Shown: piece by piece, positions 16,044 to 24,145 of the stretch | How positions within the stretch are numbered: the first letter of the stretch is position 1 | Layout of the letters: each line of letters opens with the position of its first letter | Assembly (NCBI GenBank): GCA_002427325.1 | Contig: DIQS01000014.1 | Coordinates: 153,017 to 178,336 of the forward strand | DNA length: 25,320 nucleotides | Reading direction: 5' to 3' | Source of the DNA: Cloacimonetes bacterium UBA5456 | GTDB lineage: Bacteria > Cloacimonadota > Cloacimonadia > Cloacimonadales > Cloacimonadaceae | The notes under the pieces: generated by a model | Seen by the model: only the letters and a program-made list of their open reading frames with translations | What the model was told of the DNA's origin: nothing | The model's database searches: none | Program-made: the position numbers and the translations under genes

Positions 16044-19000
16044 TTAAAACTCTAAATCCTGTAATCTTAGGATAGCTCCTTGTGAGCTTATCTGTTCAAA
16101 TAAGTTTCTATAGTGTATTGAGTCAAGACATATTTCTTTATTTGCCATAACAATCAATCTTTCTTTTGCTCGGCTTAGGGCAACGTTGAGCTTTCTATCC
16201 ACTTCCCCGTCGCTGCTGAGCGATTGTAAAGACCTTATCCCGCGCCTTGATCTTAAGGGGAAAGCCAAGATCATTACAGAGCGTTCCGAACCTTGATAAC
16301 GCTCTACGGTATCGACGGTTATATCGTCTAAATCCTTCTTGATGAGGTGGATCATGGCGCGATATGGCGCAACGATTCCTAAATCCTTTTCACTGTCTTT
16401 GATGATGCCCAAATCTTGCATCTTTTTCACTAAGCGGACTATCCCCTCACTCATCTTTGAATCATAATAATCATCCTCGGAAGGCGGGCAATCAATCCAA
16501 ATCAGACGTTTGTCAAAGGGATGGGGCAAGTCTTTTAGCATAAGCGGCTCTTTCTGCGCCTCTCTTTGCGCTTCCAGCTTGTGATCATAATAGTCAGCGA
16601 TAAGCCCGGCTATGTCCTCGTGCATGCGGTAGTGATTGCGCAACATGTGGATGTGTCTATCCCAGCCGCGAGTTTCATAGACCCTGAAGAGCCGTCCCAT
16701 GAGCGATTGATTGGTGTCGTCATAGTTCAGCGCCTGCAGCTTTTCTTCCTTGAAGCTATAGCGGATGTTATCTTGCACGCTGATAGCGGGAAGCTGGTTT
16801 TGATCCCCAATGAAGATGCACTTTGGACAAGAACTCAGCACGCCCAAGATCTGGTTTTCCAGTATCTGAGAGGCTTCGTCCACAAGGATTTCATCCACCG
16901 TGATGATCCTTTGGAGATCTTTATACCACGCATTTGCGCTTTGCACACTGGCGACGAAGATACGGTTGTCTGCGATGATCTTCTCGATCTCCAAATAGCG
17001 CTTTCCGCGGATGAGCTTATGCAAAAGCTCGTCTGTTATCCCGCGCGAGTTTCCCGTCCTAATGAAGGGGATATTCCTATCTTGCAAACAGCCGCATATC
17101 TCGTCCACAGCACGATTTGTGAAGCTCAGCACCATCATGACTTTATTGCTCTGATGATAGAAGTCTTCGATATATTTCCCGATTAGGCCGGAGGTCTTAC
17201 CCGTTCCCGGAGGACCTTGCACGATGAACAGCTCGTCTGCAGCTTTCATGCGTTTTAGCACATTCTCTTTTTCCTCAGCATCGTCGGAGGTGAGCTCATC
17301 TGCCTTTGGCTCTCGCAGTCCCAAGAGGAGGTCGCGCTTATCCTGCGTGCTTTCCAAGAAGCTGATCAATGAGGACATAGGACTGTATAGGAAAGACTCC
17401 AAAACGTCATGCTCGATCGCCCAGAGAGACTTGCTGTCGAACTTCCTGCTGATCCCGCCGCGCACTCTGAGCACAATATTCTCTTTGTCCATATCCTCGA
17501 TCACGCCGCGGATAATCTCTTGCCTTTCCACACCCTTAGCTTCATCATAGAAGATCACCACATCGCTGCTACGGAAGTCCGTGATGGGCAGTTGATCCTC
17601 CCAATGAAGCCAGATATGTGTGCCGTCGCTTTTCTCTATCTTGAGATGCGGGATTATCTTGCCTTCTTTCTCGGAGGCAGAAAGGTTCCAAAGCGCACTG
17701 TGACCATAGTCATGCCCGCTTTCTTGACTGCCTGCTTTGACCTGCCATATCTCACGCACCACCCGTTTGAGCTGCTCGCAAAACCATTCATATTCATGTG
17801 CTTGAAGTGAGCCAATCAGAGCTTGCAGCTTCTTGAACCGCGTCTGATGAAAGCTCTCATAAGCATCCGCATTTTGCCTTAAGACCCAATCAAAGAAGCG
17901 TTGAGGCTCGGTTGAAATCAGTTTCAGGATGCCCACGATTCTATTGCGCACATTGATCAGATTTTGCTCAAGGATGGGCATATTCTGCACATTGCGCACA
18001 TTATTATCCTTGGCCGATGAATAGAAAATAGAGCTATTTGCGATGTTTTGCGCACCATAAGCCGATCTGAGAATCATGTTATAGGCAACGACCTGATAGC
18101 GATGCGGGTTCCAAACATCATAGTTTGGGCTGCTCCCGCTTTTCAGTTCCACGATGCTATATTTGTTTCTTTCCTCAAAAATGAGGTCCAGCCTACCCTG
18201 CAAGCCATAGCTGGGACAGAGGAAGGAAGGCTCCAAGAGATAGCTTTTCCCTTTCATCCCCACCGCATATTCTTTGAGTTTCTCCAGATGCGTATCTTCA
18301 ATGATCTTATAGATATCCATCGCCACTTGCGCCCCTTGAGCGACCATGGGGATGGGCATGGACTCCAGCCCGCGCTTAAAGAGTTCGAGATAGTCGCCAT
18401 CCTCTTCTTGGATGAGATCGTCGAATATGCTATTCACCATGCGTCCCAAGAGCATCTTATCCGAGCCGCTTTCACTACCCAGATGTCCCAAGATGAAAAG
18501 CTCCGGGAAGAAGCCTTTACCCGTGATGCACTCTGCGATGGACGAGGCATCCACCAAGAAATCCGGCTCCAAGACGACGATTGTCTGCGGATTATCGATA
18601 TAATAGCCGTCCCTACCCTTCACCTCGGTGAGCTGATGACAGGCGAGATTTGCATATTCCCAAAAACTGGGCAAAAGCAGGCTATACTTCATCTTTTTGT
18701 TATTATTCACCCGATCATCTCTGAGCAGGATGCTCACATCGCGCTGCTCATCATCGATGGCGAGAATCTCCAAACCCGCGATGCGTCCGCCGTTGATATG
18801 ATGCTTACATTCTTTGACGATGCACCTAAAGCTACGCCTTGCACTTTGTTTTGGTGCTGCAAACTCTTGAACACTCTCCAACCGCTTTTCCAGTTCAGGC
18901 AGAGCAAGCTTGTCATCAAGATGTTTCAGAAGCGTATAAATGCTCTTTAGCCCCGCCAGAGCCTGTTCTTCAGTGATCACGGCATCCGCCTCATGCACCG

Positions 19001-19247
19001 CCTTATTCGCCAAGATACGCAGGCTATTGAGGCTATCAACGATGTCCCTCGGAGTATCGTTATTATCATGATAATATTGCATACGCGGAAAGAGTCCACT
19101 AAAACTCAGCCCGCTATCCGCCAAGAGATTTTTGTATATGGATTCCAAGAGCCTCCTCTGCTGCATGAGGCTAAAAGAAGCACTCTGATCCTTTTTGCTG
19201 ATCTCTTCGAGGCTTTCCGCCGCCTCCAAGATGAAGTCTTTATTCAT
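16044..19247 (-). CDS. Dna2-like fusion: DUF4145-like, PD-(D/E)XK nuclease and SF1 helicase
   Basis: A 1067-residue protein joining three parts. Residues about 1-115 are helical with LRILANKAVHEAD, resembling DUF4145 (HEPN-related) domains. Residues about 135-470 hold a RecB/Cas4-type nuclease core, LQGRLDLIFEE then IVELKSG then HRYQVVAYN. Residues about 660-1065 are an SF1B helicase: GPPGTGKT (~678-685), VDEASQ (~789-794), GDQNQLP, RNHYRMH, DTVERYQGSE and NVALSRAKERL. The order nuclease then helicase is that of Dna2; no cysteine cluster like the Dna2 iron-sulfur site follows the nuclease. It probably unwinds and cuts DNA or RNA-DNA ends in repair. The ATG at 19247 is chosen because a GAGG site precedes it; in-frame GTGs at 19256 and 19259 extend it slightly. 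It overlaps the end of ftsY by 8 bases. Confidence 0.85.
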   Translation of the reverse strand: MNKDFILEAAESLEEISKKDQSASFSLMQQRRLLESIYKNLLADSGLSFSGLFPRMQYYHDNNDTPRDIVDSLNSLRILANKAVHEADAVITEEQALAGLKSIYTLLKHLDDKLALPELEKRLESVQEFAAPKQSARRSFRCIVKECKHHINGGRIAGLEILAIDDEQRDVSILLRDDRVNNNKKMKYSLLLPSFWEYANLACHQLTEVKGRDGYYIDNPQTIVVLEPDFLVDASSIAECITGKGFFPELFILGHLGSESGSDKMLLGRMVNSIFDDLIQEEDGDYLELFKRGLESMPIPMVAQGAQVAMDIYKIIEDTHLEKLKEYAVGMKGKSYLLEPSFLCPSYGLQGRLDLIFEERNKYSIVELKSGSSPNYDVWNPHRYQVVAYNMILRSAYGAQNIANSSIFYSSAKDNNVRNVQNMPILEQNLINVRNRIVGILKLISTEPQRFFDWVLRQNADAYESFHQTRFKKLQALIGSLQAHEYEWFCEQLKRVVREIWQVKAGSQESGHDYGHSALWNLSASEKEGKIIPHLKIEKSDGTHIWLHWEDQLPITDFRSSDVVIFYDEAKGVERQEIIRGVIEDMDKENIVLRVRGGISRKFDSKSLWAIEHDVLESFLYSPMSSLISFLESTQDKRDLLLGLREPKADELTSDDAEEKENVLKRMKAADELFIVQGPPGTGKTSGLIGKYIEDFYHQSNKVMMVLSFTNRAVDEICGCLQDRNIPFIRTGNSRGITDELLHKLIRGKRYLEIEKIIADNRIFVASVQSANAWYKDLQRIITVDEILVDEASQILENQILGVLSSCPKCIFIGDQNQLPAISVQDNIRYSFKEEKLQALNYDDTNQSLMGRLFRVYETRGWDRHIHMLRNHYRMHEDIAGLIADYYDHKLEAQREAQKEPLMLKDLPHPFDKRLIWIDCPPSEDDYYDSKMSEGIVRLVKKMQDLGIIKDSEKDLGIVAPYRAMIHLIKKDLDDITVDTVERYQGSERSVMILAFPLRSRRGIRSLQSLSSDGEVDRKLNVALSRAKERLIVMANKEICLDSIHYRNLFEQISSQGAILRLQDLEF

Positions 19248-20184
19248 CGCCCTCACCACGATCGAAGAAGGCTTTCATGAACCGAGGAACATGGAAGGTC
19301 TCAATATCGTCAATCCCCTCTCCGATCCCTAAAAGAACCACGGGGATATCGAGGTTTTTCTTGATATTAAAGATGATGCCGCCGCGTGCAGTACCATCAA
19401 ACTTCGTGAGCGCAATACCCGTGAGCTTTATGGATTCATCGAAGTGACTGGCTTGCGAGATGGCGTTTTGTCCCGTGGTGCTATCCACGACCAAGATAGT
19501 CTCATGCGGTGCTTCGGGACAAGCTTTCTTGATGCTGCGATCGATCTTAGATAGCTCTTTCATCAGCCTATCCTTGGTGTGCTGTCTGCCTGCAGTATCG
19601 ATCAAAACGATGTCAAAGCTCTCGTCCACAGCGGTTTTGACTCCATCATAGATCACCGCCGCCGGGTCTTTATTTGGCTCGGAGCGGATGATCTGCACCC
19701 CTGCCCTATCTGCCCAAATCGCCACTTGCTCGATTGCAGCAGCGCGGAAGGTATCTCCCGCCACGATGAGCACTTTCTTACCCATCATGGCAAACTTATT
19801 TGCCACCTTGCCGATGGTGGTGGTCTTCCCCGTTCCGTTCACGCCCACAAATGCGATGACATGCGGCTTTGCTTCGCGATTGGCGAAGAAGTCAAGATCA
19901 TCGGGAACATCCTTAAAGAGTATATTTTGCATGATATCAAGCAAATAGACCTGCACCACTTCCGGGTTTTTGATCCTATCCTTGGCAATCTCATGCCTGA
20001 GCTCAGTGATCATCTCATCCGCTAACTCAGCACCCGTGTCGTTCTTGATCAATATCTCTTCCAAATCGTCATAAAGCTCATCGGTGATGACATCCGATTT
20101 CTTGACGGTTTCTGCAATTCTGTCGATAAAGCTTGTTTTGGACTTAGAAAGCTTATCACGAAGGCTTTTTATCTTACTTAGCAC
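19240..20184 (-). CDS. ftsY: Signal recognition particle receptor FtsY
   Basis: A 314-residue FtsY, the membrane-associated SRP receptor GTPase that docks ribosome-SRP complexes at SecYEG. The helical N domain (about 1-85) is followed by the G domain: GVNGTGKTTTIGK (P-loop), DTFRAAAIEQ, DTAGRQ, TKFDGTARGG and GIGEGIDDIE. The long acidic A domain of E. coli FtsY is missing, as in most non-enteric bacteria. I place the start at GTG 20184 because GGAG sits 6 bases upstream; an in-frame GTG at 20196 would add four residues but has no ribosome site. It heads the minus-strand run with the nuclease-helicase and DUF3467 genes. The 150-base gap to the divergent + gene contains a perfect CGATATATCG palindrome (20221-20230) but no convincing ftsY promoter. 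Confidence 0.96.
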   Translation of the reverse strand: MLSKIKSLRDKLSKSKTSFIDRIAETVKKSDVITDELYDDLEEILIKNDTGAELADEMITELRHEIAKDRIKNPEVVQVYLLDIMQNILFKDVPDDLDFFANREAKPHVIAFVGVNGTGKTTTIGKVANKFAMMGKKVLIVAGDTFRAAAIEQVAIWADRAGVQIIRSEPNKDPAAVIYDGVKTAVDESFDIVLIDTAGRQHTKDRLMKELSKIDRSIKKACPEAPHETILVVDSTTGQNAISQASHFDESIKLTGIALTKFDGTARGGIIFNIKKNLDIPVVLLGIGEGIDDIETFHVPRFMKAFFDRGEGDE

Positions 20185-20292
20185 TATTTTCTCCACTTTA
20201 TATAATTCATTTTAATATAACGATATATCGCTTTGTGATAAGTTTGCCGTAAGCGGATTAAAGTCAACCAAAAACTACGCAGATTTTTATTG

Positions 20293-20319
20293 TTGACAGT
20301 AATCCACTGATTATATTCT
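20293..20319 (+). promoter_or_regulatory. Candidate promoter for the membrane protein-trmB run
   Basis: A perfect TTGACA (20293-20298) is followed by TATATT at 13 bases and TATTCT at 15 bases; both spacings are shorter than the usual 16-18, so the -10 is uncertain. It lies just upstream of the AGGAAG ribosome site (20326-20331) of the gene at 20336 in a divergent gap with ftsY. Confidence 0.3.
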
Positions 20320-20335
20320 TGCAAAAGGAAGTATT

Positions 20336-20920
20336 ATGGATAGATACAAACACACCCTTCTTTTAGTTTTACTACTGCCTATTATAGCCGCAGGCATAGG
20401 CAGTTATCTTGCTGAGCGTGAAGTTCTTAGCTATAGCCTGATACAGGTGAGCCTCTCAGCGGCTTTCATCTGCGGGATAAGTGCTCTTTTTGGGCATTAC
20501 TTTAAAAGCCGCATTACACACAGCGTATTATTACTCTCGATTTTAATAGTAACGATATTCACTCGACTCACCATCAAATCGCCCGTGAACTTATTCACTC
20601 TTTTGCTGGTAAATGTCGTTTTCGGCTATTTGAATCACTTTATGATCATCAAGATATTCTATCACAAGGACTTGATGCGCATCAGAACTCTTCTTACCGG
20701 TTTAGGCGGAGGCCTTATTTTCGGCCTCTATCTCCTCTATCTCTACCGCCTTGTGGGAGTGCATCTTGAAGGCAATTTTAGTGCCTTCTTTATGTTTGGC
20801 CTGATCATCTATGTATTCATCGCATTTGCAATGAGTATGGCTGATCTGATCATCATCAAAAGTGAAGTTAAGCAGCTTCAGAACTCAAACGATCCTGGCG
20901 AGGAAGAAAGTGATCAGTGA
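20336..20920 (+). CDS. Six-helix integral membrane protein, unrecognised
   Basis: A 194-residue membrane protein I do not recognise. Hydrophobic segments lie at about residues 8-26, 35-56, 63-78, 86-109, 118-140 and 148-174, so six helices are likely, followed by a short acidic cytoplasmic tail ending GEEESDQ. There is no obvious catalytic motif; a glycine-rich LLTGLGGGLIFGL opens the fifth helix. The start is well supported by AGGAAG 4 bases upstream of the ATG. The last 11 bases overlap the trmB start, so the gene is cotranscribed with trmB and probably with the HD-GYP and dus genes. A transporter, a scaffold or a DUF-type envelope protein are all possible. Confidence 0.72.
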   Translation: MDRYKHTLLLVLLLPIIAAGIGSYLAEREVLSYSLIQVSLSAAFICGISALFGHYFKSRITHSVLLLSILIVTIFTRLTIKSPVNLFTLLLVNVVFGYLNHFMIIKIFYHKDLMRIRTLLTGLGGGLIFGLYLLYLYRLVGVHLEGNFSAFFMFGLIIYVFIAFAMSMADLIIIKSEVKQLQNSNDPGEEESDQ

Positions 20921-21515
20921 TCGCGACTTTTTTCTCCCTCCCATGGATGACGACATGCCTCTAAATGCGCTGTTTGACGACGGGAAAGAGTTGTATATCG
21001 AGATCGGCTCCGGCAAGGGCGAATTCATCTCACAATATCCTCAACAGCATCTCGATTGGAACTTTATCGGCTTCGAGATGAGCGAAAAGAGGATAATAAA
21101 CTGCCTGAAGAAGCTAAATCCACAGCAAAATCCAAACGTGCGCCTTGTGAAACTCGCCGTTGACGACAAGATCAAGCTGCTCTTCGAAAATGCCACCATC
21201 AGCGGTGTTTTTATCCAACACCCCGATCCTTGGCCAAAACGCAGGCATCACCGTCGCCGCTTGATCCAGACTGCCTTCCTGGACTCTTTGGCAAAGATAT
21301 TAAAACCCAAAGCAAAAGTGCAAATCGCAACAGACCACAAAGAATATGCCTTGTGGATTGTGGATATTTTCAGCCAACACAAAGATTTTATAAGCCTTCA
21401 AGATTCGCCAATTCAAAACGATTATAACCTTGAAGACCACGTTGTCACTTGGTTTGAACAAGAACAACGCAGACTGGGATTCGAACCAAACTATATGCTT
21501 TATGAAAGAATTTGA
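20910..21515 (+). CDS. trmB: tRNA (guanine-N7-)-methyltransferase TrmB
   Basis: A 201-residue TrmB, which methylates N7 of guanosine 46 in the variable loop of tRNA with S-adenosylmethionine. The cofactor loop is YIEIGSGKGEFI, and WNFIGFEMSEKRI holds the acidic residue that binds the ribose. IQHPDPWPKRRHHRRRLIQ is the diagnostic TrmB motif, with the conserved PDPWPK core. The end, FEPNYMLYERI, is also family-like. The start is GTG at 20910 because AGGA (20901-20904) lies 5 bases before it and the protein then begins ISDRDFFLPP, the usual length; the longer in-frame ATG at 20862 lies deep in the upstream gene. It overlaps the membrane-protein gene by 11 bases, and the HD-GYP gene starts 7 bases after its stop. 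Confidence 0.95.
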   Translation: MISDRDFFLPPMDDDMPLNALFDDGKELYIEIGSGKGEFISQYPQQHLDWNFIGFEMSEKRIINCLKKLNPQQNPNVRLVKLAVDDKIKLLFENATISGVFIQHPDPWPKRRHHRRRLIQTAFLDSLAKILKPKAKVQIATDHKEYALWIVDIFSQHKDFISLQDSPIQNDYNLEDHVVTWFEQEQRRLGFEPNYMLYERI

Positions 21516-21522
21516 GGACAAT

Positions 21523-23208
21523 ATGAACTATCAATTTAGCTATAACAATCAGGTAAATCGCACTCTAAACACCGTGGTAAAGCTATTTACAGAACTCGCC
21601 GAGGAACAACTCGCCCACATCACTCAGCTCACGCGGATTGGACAAGCTCTTTCCAGCGAGACCGATCTCAACAAGATATTCGACATGATTCTCGATGAAG
21701 GTATATCCTTCACAAAAGCTGACGCCGCAACGATCTATAAGGTCAGCGACGACAATGATTATTTGGAATTTGAGATTGTGTATAACGCCACGATGAAGAT
21801 GCGGCAGGGCGGCTCTCATGGCCCTGTTGGCTGGCCTCCCGTGGCTCTTTATGATGAAGAGGGGAATCCCAAGCTAAACCATATAGTCACATCGGTTTAC
21901 CACACCGGCAAAGGTAATTGTTTCGACGACGTCTATGAAACCAAAGATTTCGACATCAGCGGCACCATCGCCACGGATAAGAGAACCAACTATCGCTGCA
22001 AATCGATGCTCACCATCCCGCTTAAAGACCATGAGGACACCGTTCTCGGCGTGATCCAATTCATCAACGCCATGGATGGAGATAACGAGATTGTCACTTT
22101 TAACGAAGAACACAGGGCGATGCTCACCTCTCTGGCCTCGCAAGCGGCAATTGCGCTCTCAAACCGCAAACTCATCGACAGCTTGGAAAACCTCCTCATG
22201 CAATTTATGCGCTCGATCGCATCCGCAATTGAGAAAAAGAGTAAATATAGCTCCGCCCACATCACGCGCGTTGCCGAGCTAACCGATATCATCGCCGCCA
22301 AGATAAATGAATGCAAAACTGGCGCACTCAAGGAAGTTTCTTTCACCGAAGTCGAGCTAAAAGAGCTCTCAATGGCAGGCTGGATGCACGATATCGGCAA
22401 GATCATCACCCCCGAATATGTGATGGACAAAAGCACAAAGTTAGAGCGCATCATAGACGGCATCGAACTGGTTAAAGAACGCTTTGACAAGCTTATCACC
22501 CTCTTTAAATATCTGAAACTGAAGCTAAGTGAGAGTCAGTATCAGGATTTCGTGAAACAGAGCTTCCACCGTGAGGATATTGAGGATGTAAGCCAGTTTC
22601 TCTCGAGCGAACGAGACTTCTTGGAAAAGCTCAACGCCGGCGGTGAATATGTCCCCGACGATTCTATAGCGCGTATGATTGCACTTTCCGAAATCGACTT
22701 TGAATATGAAGATCAGAGGTTTTTTATCCTCGATGAAACAGATAAAAAGAACCTCCAAATCCAACGTGGCACATTGAACCCCGACGAACTCAAGGTTATG
22801 CAAGCTCACGTATCCGTCACTTGGGATATGCTATCGGAACTCACCTTCCCAAAGAAATATCAAAATGTTGCCTTCTATGCCGCAACTCATCATGAGACCC
22901 TAAACGGCAAGGGATATCCCAAAGGCTTGGACGCTGAACAGCTTCCCATCCAATCCCGCATCATCGCTATTGCCGACATCTTTGAGGCGCTAACCTCTGC
23001 AGACAGGCCATATAAGACGCCTAAGACCCTCTCTGAATCACTGACCATCATGGGCTTCATGGCAAAAGACGGACATTTGGACAAAGACCTCTTGGATTTC
23101 TTCTTGGATGCGGGAATATACCTCGAATTTGCCCACATGCACATGGATGCACAATACATTGACAATATAAATATCGACGCCATCAAAAGCAAATATCGTA
23201 GTGCTTGA
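21523..23208 (+). CDS. GAF / HD-GYP cyclic-di-GMP phosphodiesterase
   Basis: A 561-residue signalling protein. Residues about 45-216 are a GAF sensor domain (LTRIGQALSSETDLNKIFDMILDEG at its entry, LTIPLKDHEDTVLGVIQFIN near its end). Residues about 225-510 are an HD-GYP domain, which hydrolyses cyclic di-GMP: SSAHITRV, WMHDIGKIITP (H289, D290), MQAHV, HHETLNGKGYPKGL (GYP at 464-466) and IADIFEALTSADRPYK, so the metal and GYP residues look intact. About 115 residues (305-417) are inserted between the HDIGK segment and the next conserved helix. No membrane segment is seen, so it is cytoplasmic. The start at ATG 21523 has GAGGA 6 bases upstream; a longer in-frame start at 21430 would lie inside trmB. 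It overlaps the dus start by 8 bases. Confidence 0.9.
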   Translation: MNYQFSYNNQVNRTLNTVVKLFTELAEEQLAHITQLTRIGQALSSETDLNKIFDMILDEGISFTKADAATIYKVSDDNDYLEFEIVYNATMKMRQGGSHGPVGWPPVALYDEEGNPKLNHIVTSVYHTGKGNCFDDVYETKDFDISGTIATDKRTNYRCKSMLTIPLKDHEDTVLGVIQFINAMDGDNEIVTFNEEHRAMLTSLASQAAIALSNRKLIDSLENLLMQFMRSIASAIEKKSKYSSAHITRVAELTDIIAAKINECKTGALKEVSFTEVELKELSMAGWMHDIGKIITPEYVMDKSTKLERIIDGIELVKERFDKLITLFKYLKLKLSESQYQDFVKQSFHREDIEDVSQFLSSERDFLEKLNAGGEYVPDDSIARMIALSEIDFEYEDQRFFILDETDKKNLQIQRGTLNPDELKVMQAHVSVTWDMLSELTFPKKYQNVAFYAATHHETLNGKGYPKGLDAEQLPIQSRIIAIADIFEALTSADRPYKTPKTLSESLTIMGFMAKDGHLDKDLLDFFLDAGIYLEFAHMHMDAQYIDNINIDAIKSKYRSA

Positions 23209-24145
23209 AACCCCGCTCTATCTCGCACCGCTCGCCGGATTCACCGATCAAGCCTTCCGCAGGCTTTGCAAGGATTGGCAGGCGGACTTTCTCGTCAGCG
23301 AAATGGTCAGTGCCGACGGCATCATTCGCGACATGCCAAACACCATGCGTTATGCCGAATTCTCGGATTATGAACGTCCTTTTTTCATTCAAATCTTTGG
23401 CTCAGACCCGCTCGTGATGGCGCGCGCCGCCGAAAAACTCTTGCCCCTCAAGCCCGACTATATCGATATCAATATGGGCTGTCCCGTTAAAAAAGTGGTC
23501 AAACGCGGCGCCGGTTCTGCACTGATGCGAGAGCCCGAACGCGCCGCAAGCATCGTCAGAGAGGTGAAACAAGCCATCTCCGGCGCTTGCACGCTCTCCG
23601 TGAAATTTCGCAGCGGCTGGGACATGAAAGATATCAACTTCCTCGAATTTGGCATGAAGATGGAGCAAAACGGCGCAGAGCTCATCTGCCTTCATCCCCG
23701 CACCACCAGCCAAATGTTCTCCGGTAAAAGCAATTGGGAACACATCCGCCTCCTCAAAGAAAAGCTCAGCGTGCCGCTCATCGGTAATGGTGATATAGAC
23801 AGCCCCGAAAGCGCGAAAGCGATGAAAGAACAGACCGGCTGTGATGGGCTGATGATCGGACGTGGTGCCTTAGGACGCCCTTGGCTTTTTGCGCAGATCA
23901 AAGAATATCTCAAAATCGGCGCATATCCCAGCACGACGCGGCAGATGATCTTGGAAGGTGCTCTGGGACACCTAAACTATGCTCTGGAAAGCAAAAGAGA
24001 AGCAACCGTCGTCAAAGAAATGCGCTCCCAGCTCAGCCACTATGCGAAAGGCATCCCCGGCAGCAAGATATTCCGCGAAAAGCTAAATCGATGTGAAAGT
24101 GCGGACGAGATCAGGGATTTGCTAAGCTCCTGGCTGTTCTTTTAG
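23201..24145 (+). CDS. dus: tRNA-dihydrouridine synthase (Dus family)
   Basis: A 314-residue FMN enzyme that reduces specific uridines of tRNA to dihydrouridine using NAD(P)H. The TIM-barrel opens with LYLAPLAGFTDQAFRRLC. The catalytic Cys lies in DYIDINMGCPVKKVVKRGAGSAL, and FMN contacts appear in VKFRSGW, CLHPRTTSQMFSG, LIGNGDID and GLMIGRGALGRPWLF. A helical C-terminal tRNA-binding part follows. The pattern is closest to the DusB/Dus group, but the modified position cannot be fixed. The start is GTG 23201, inside the end of the HD-GYP gene (8-base overlap); I see no good ribosome site, so it may depend on translational coupling. Its TAG stop interlocks with the TAA stop of dinB on the other strand. 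Confidence 0.93.
   Translation: MLETPLYLAPLAGFTDQAFRRLCKDWQADFLVSEMVSADGIIRDMPNTMRYAEFSDYERPFFIQIFGSDPLVMARAAEKLLPLKPDYIDINMGCPVKKVVKRGAGSALMREPERAASIVREVKQAISGACTLSVKFRSGWDMKDINFLEFGMKMEQNGAELICLHPRTTSQMFSGKSNWEHIRLLKEKLSVPLIGNGDIDSPESAKAMKEQTGCDGLMIGRGALGRPWLFAQIKEYLKIGAYPSTTRQMILEGALGHLNYALESKREATVVKEMRSQLSHYAKGIPGSKIFREKLNRCESADEIRDLLSSWLFF

Noticed and set aside
18048..18950. 300-codon open frame on the + strand, and others at 16566-17186 and 17409-17810
   Set aside because: They lie antisense to the nuclease-helicase gene, have no family-like motifs, and arise from the codon bias of the real gene.
16044..20184. A defence island around the nuclease-helicase
   Set aside because: Neighbours are ftsY, secDF and other housekeeping genes, with no other defence-type gene, integrase or composition break visible.
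20221..20230. CGATATATCG palindrome between ftsY and the membrane-protein gene as an operator
   Set aside because: Ten bases in very AT-rich sequence can arise by chance, and there is no second site or adjacent regulator gene.
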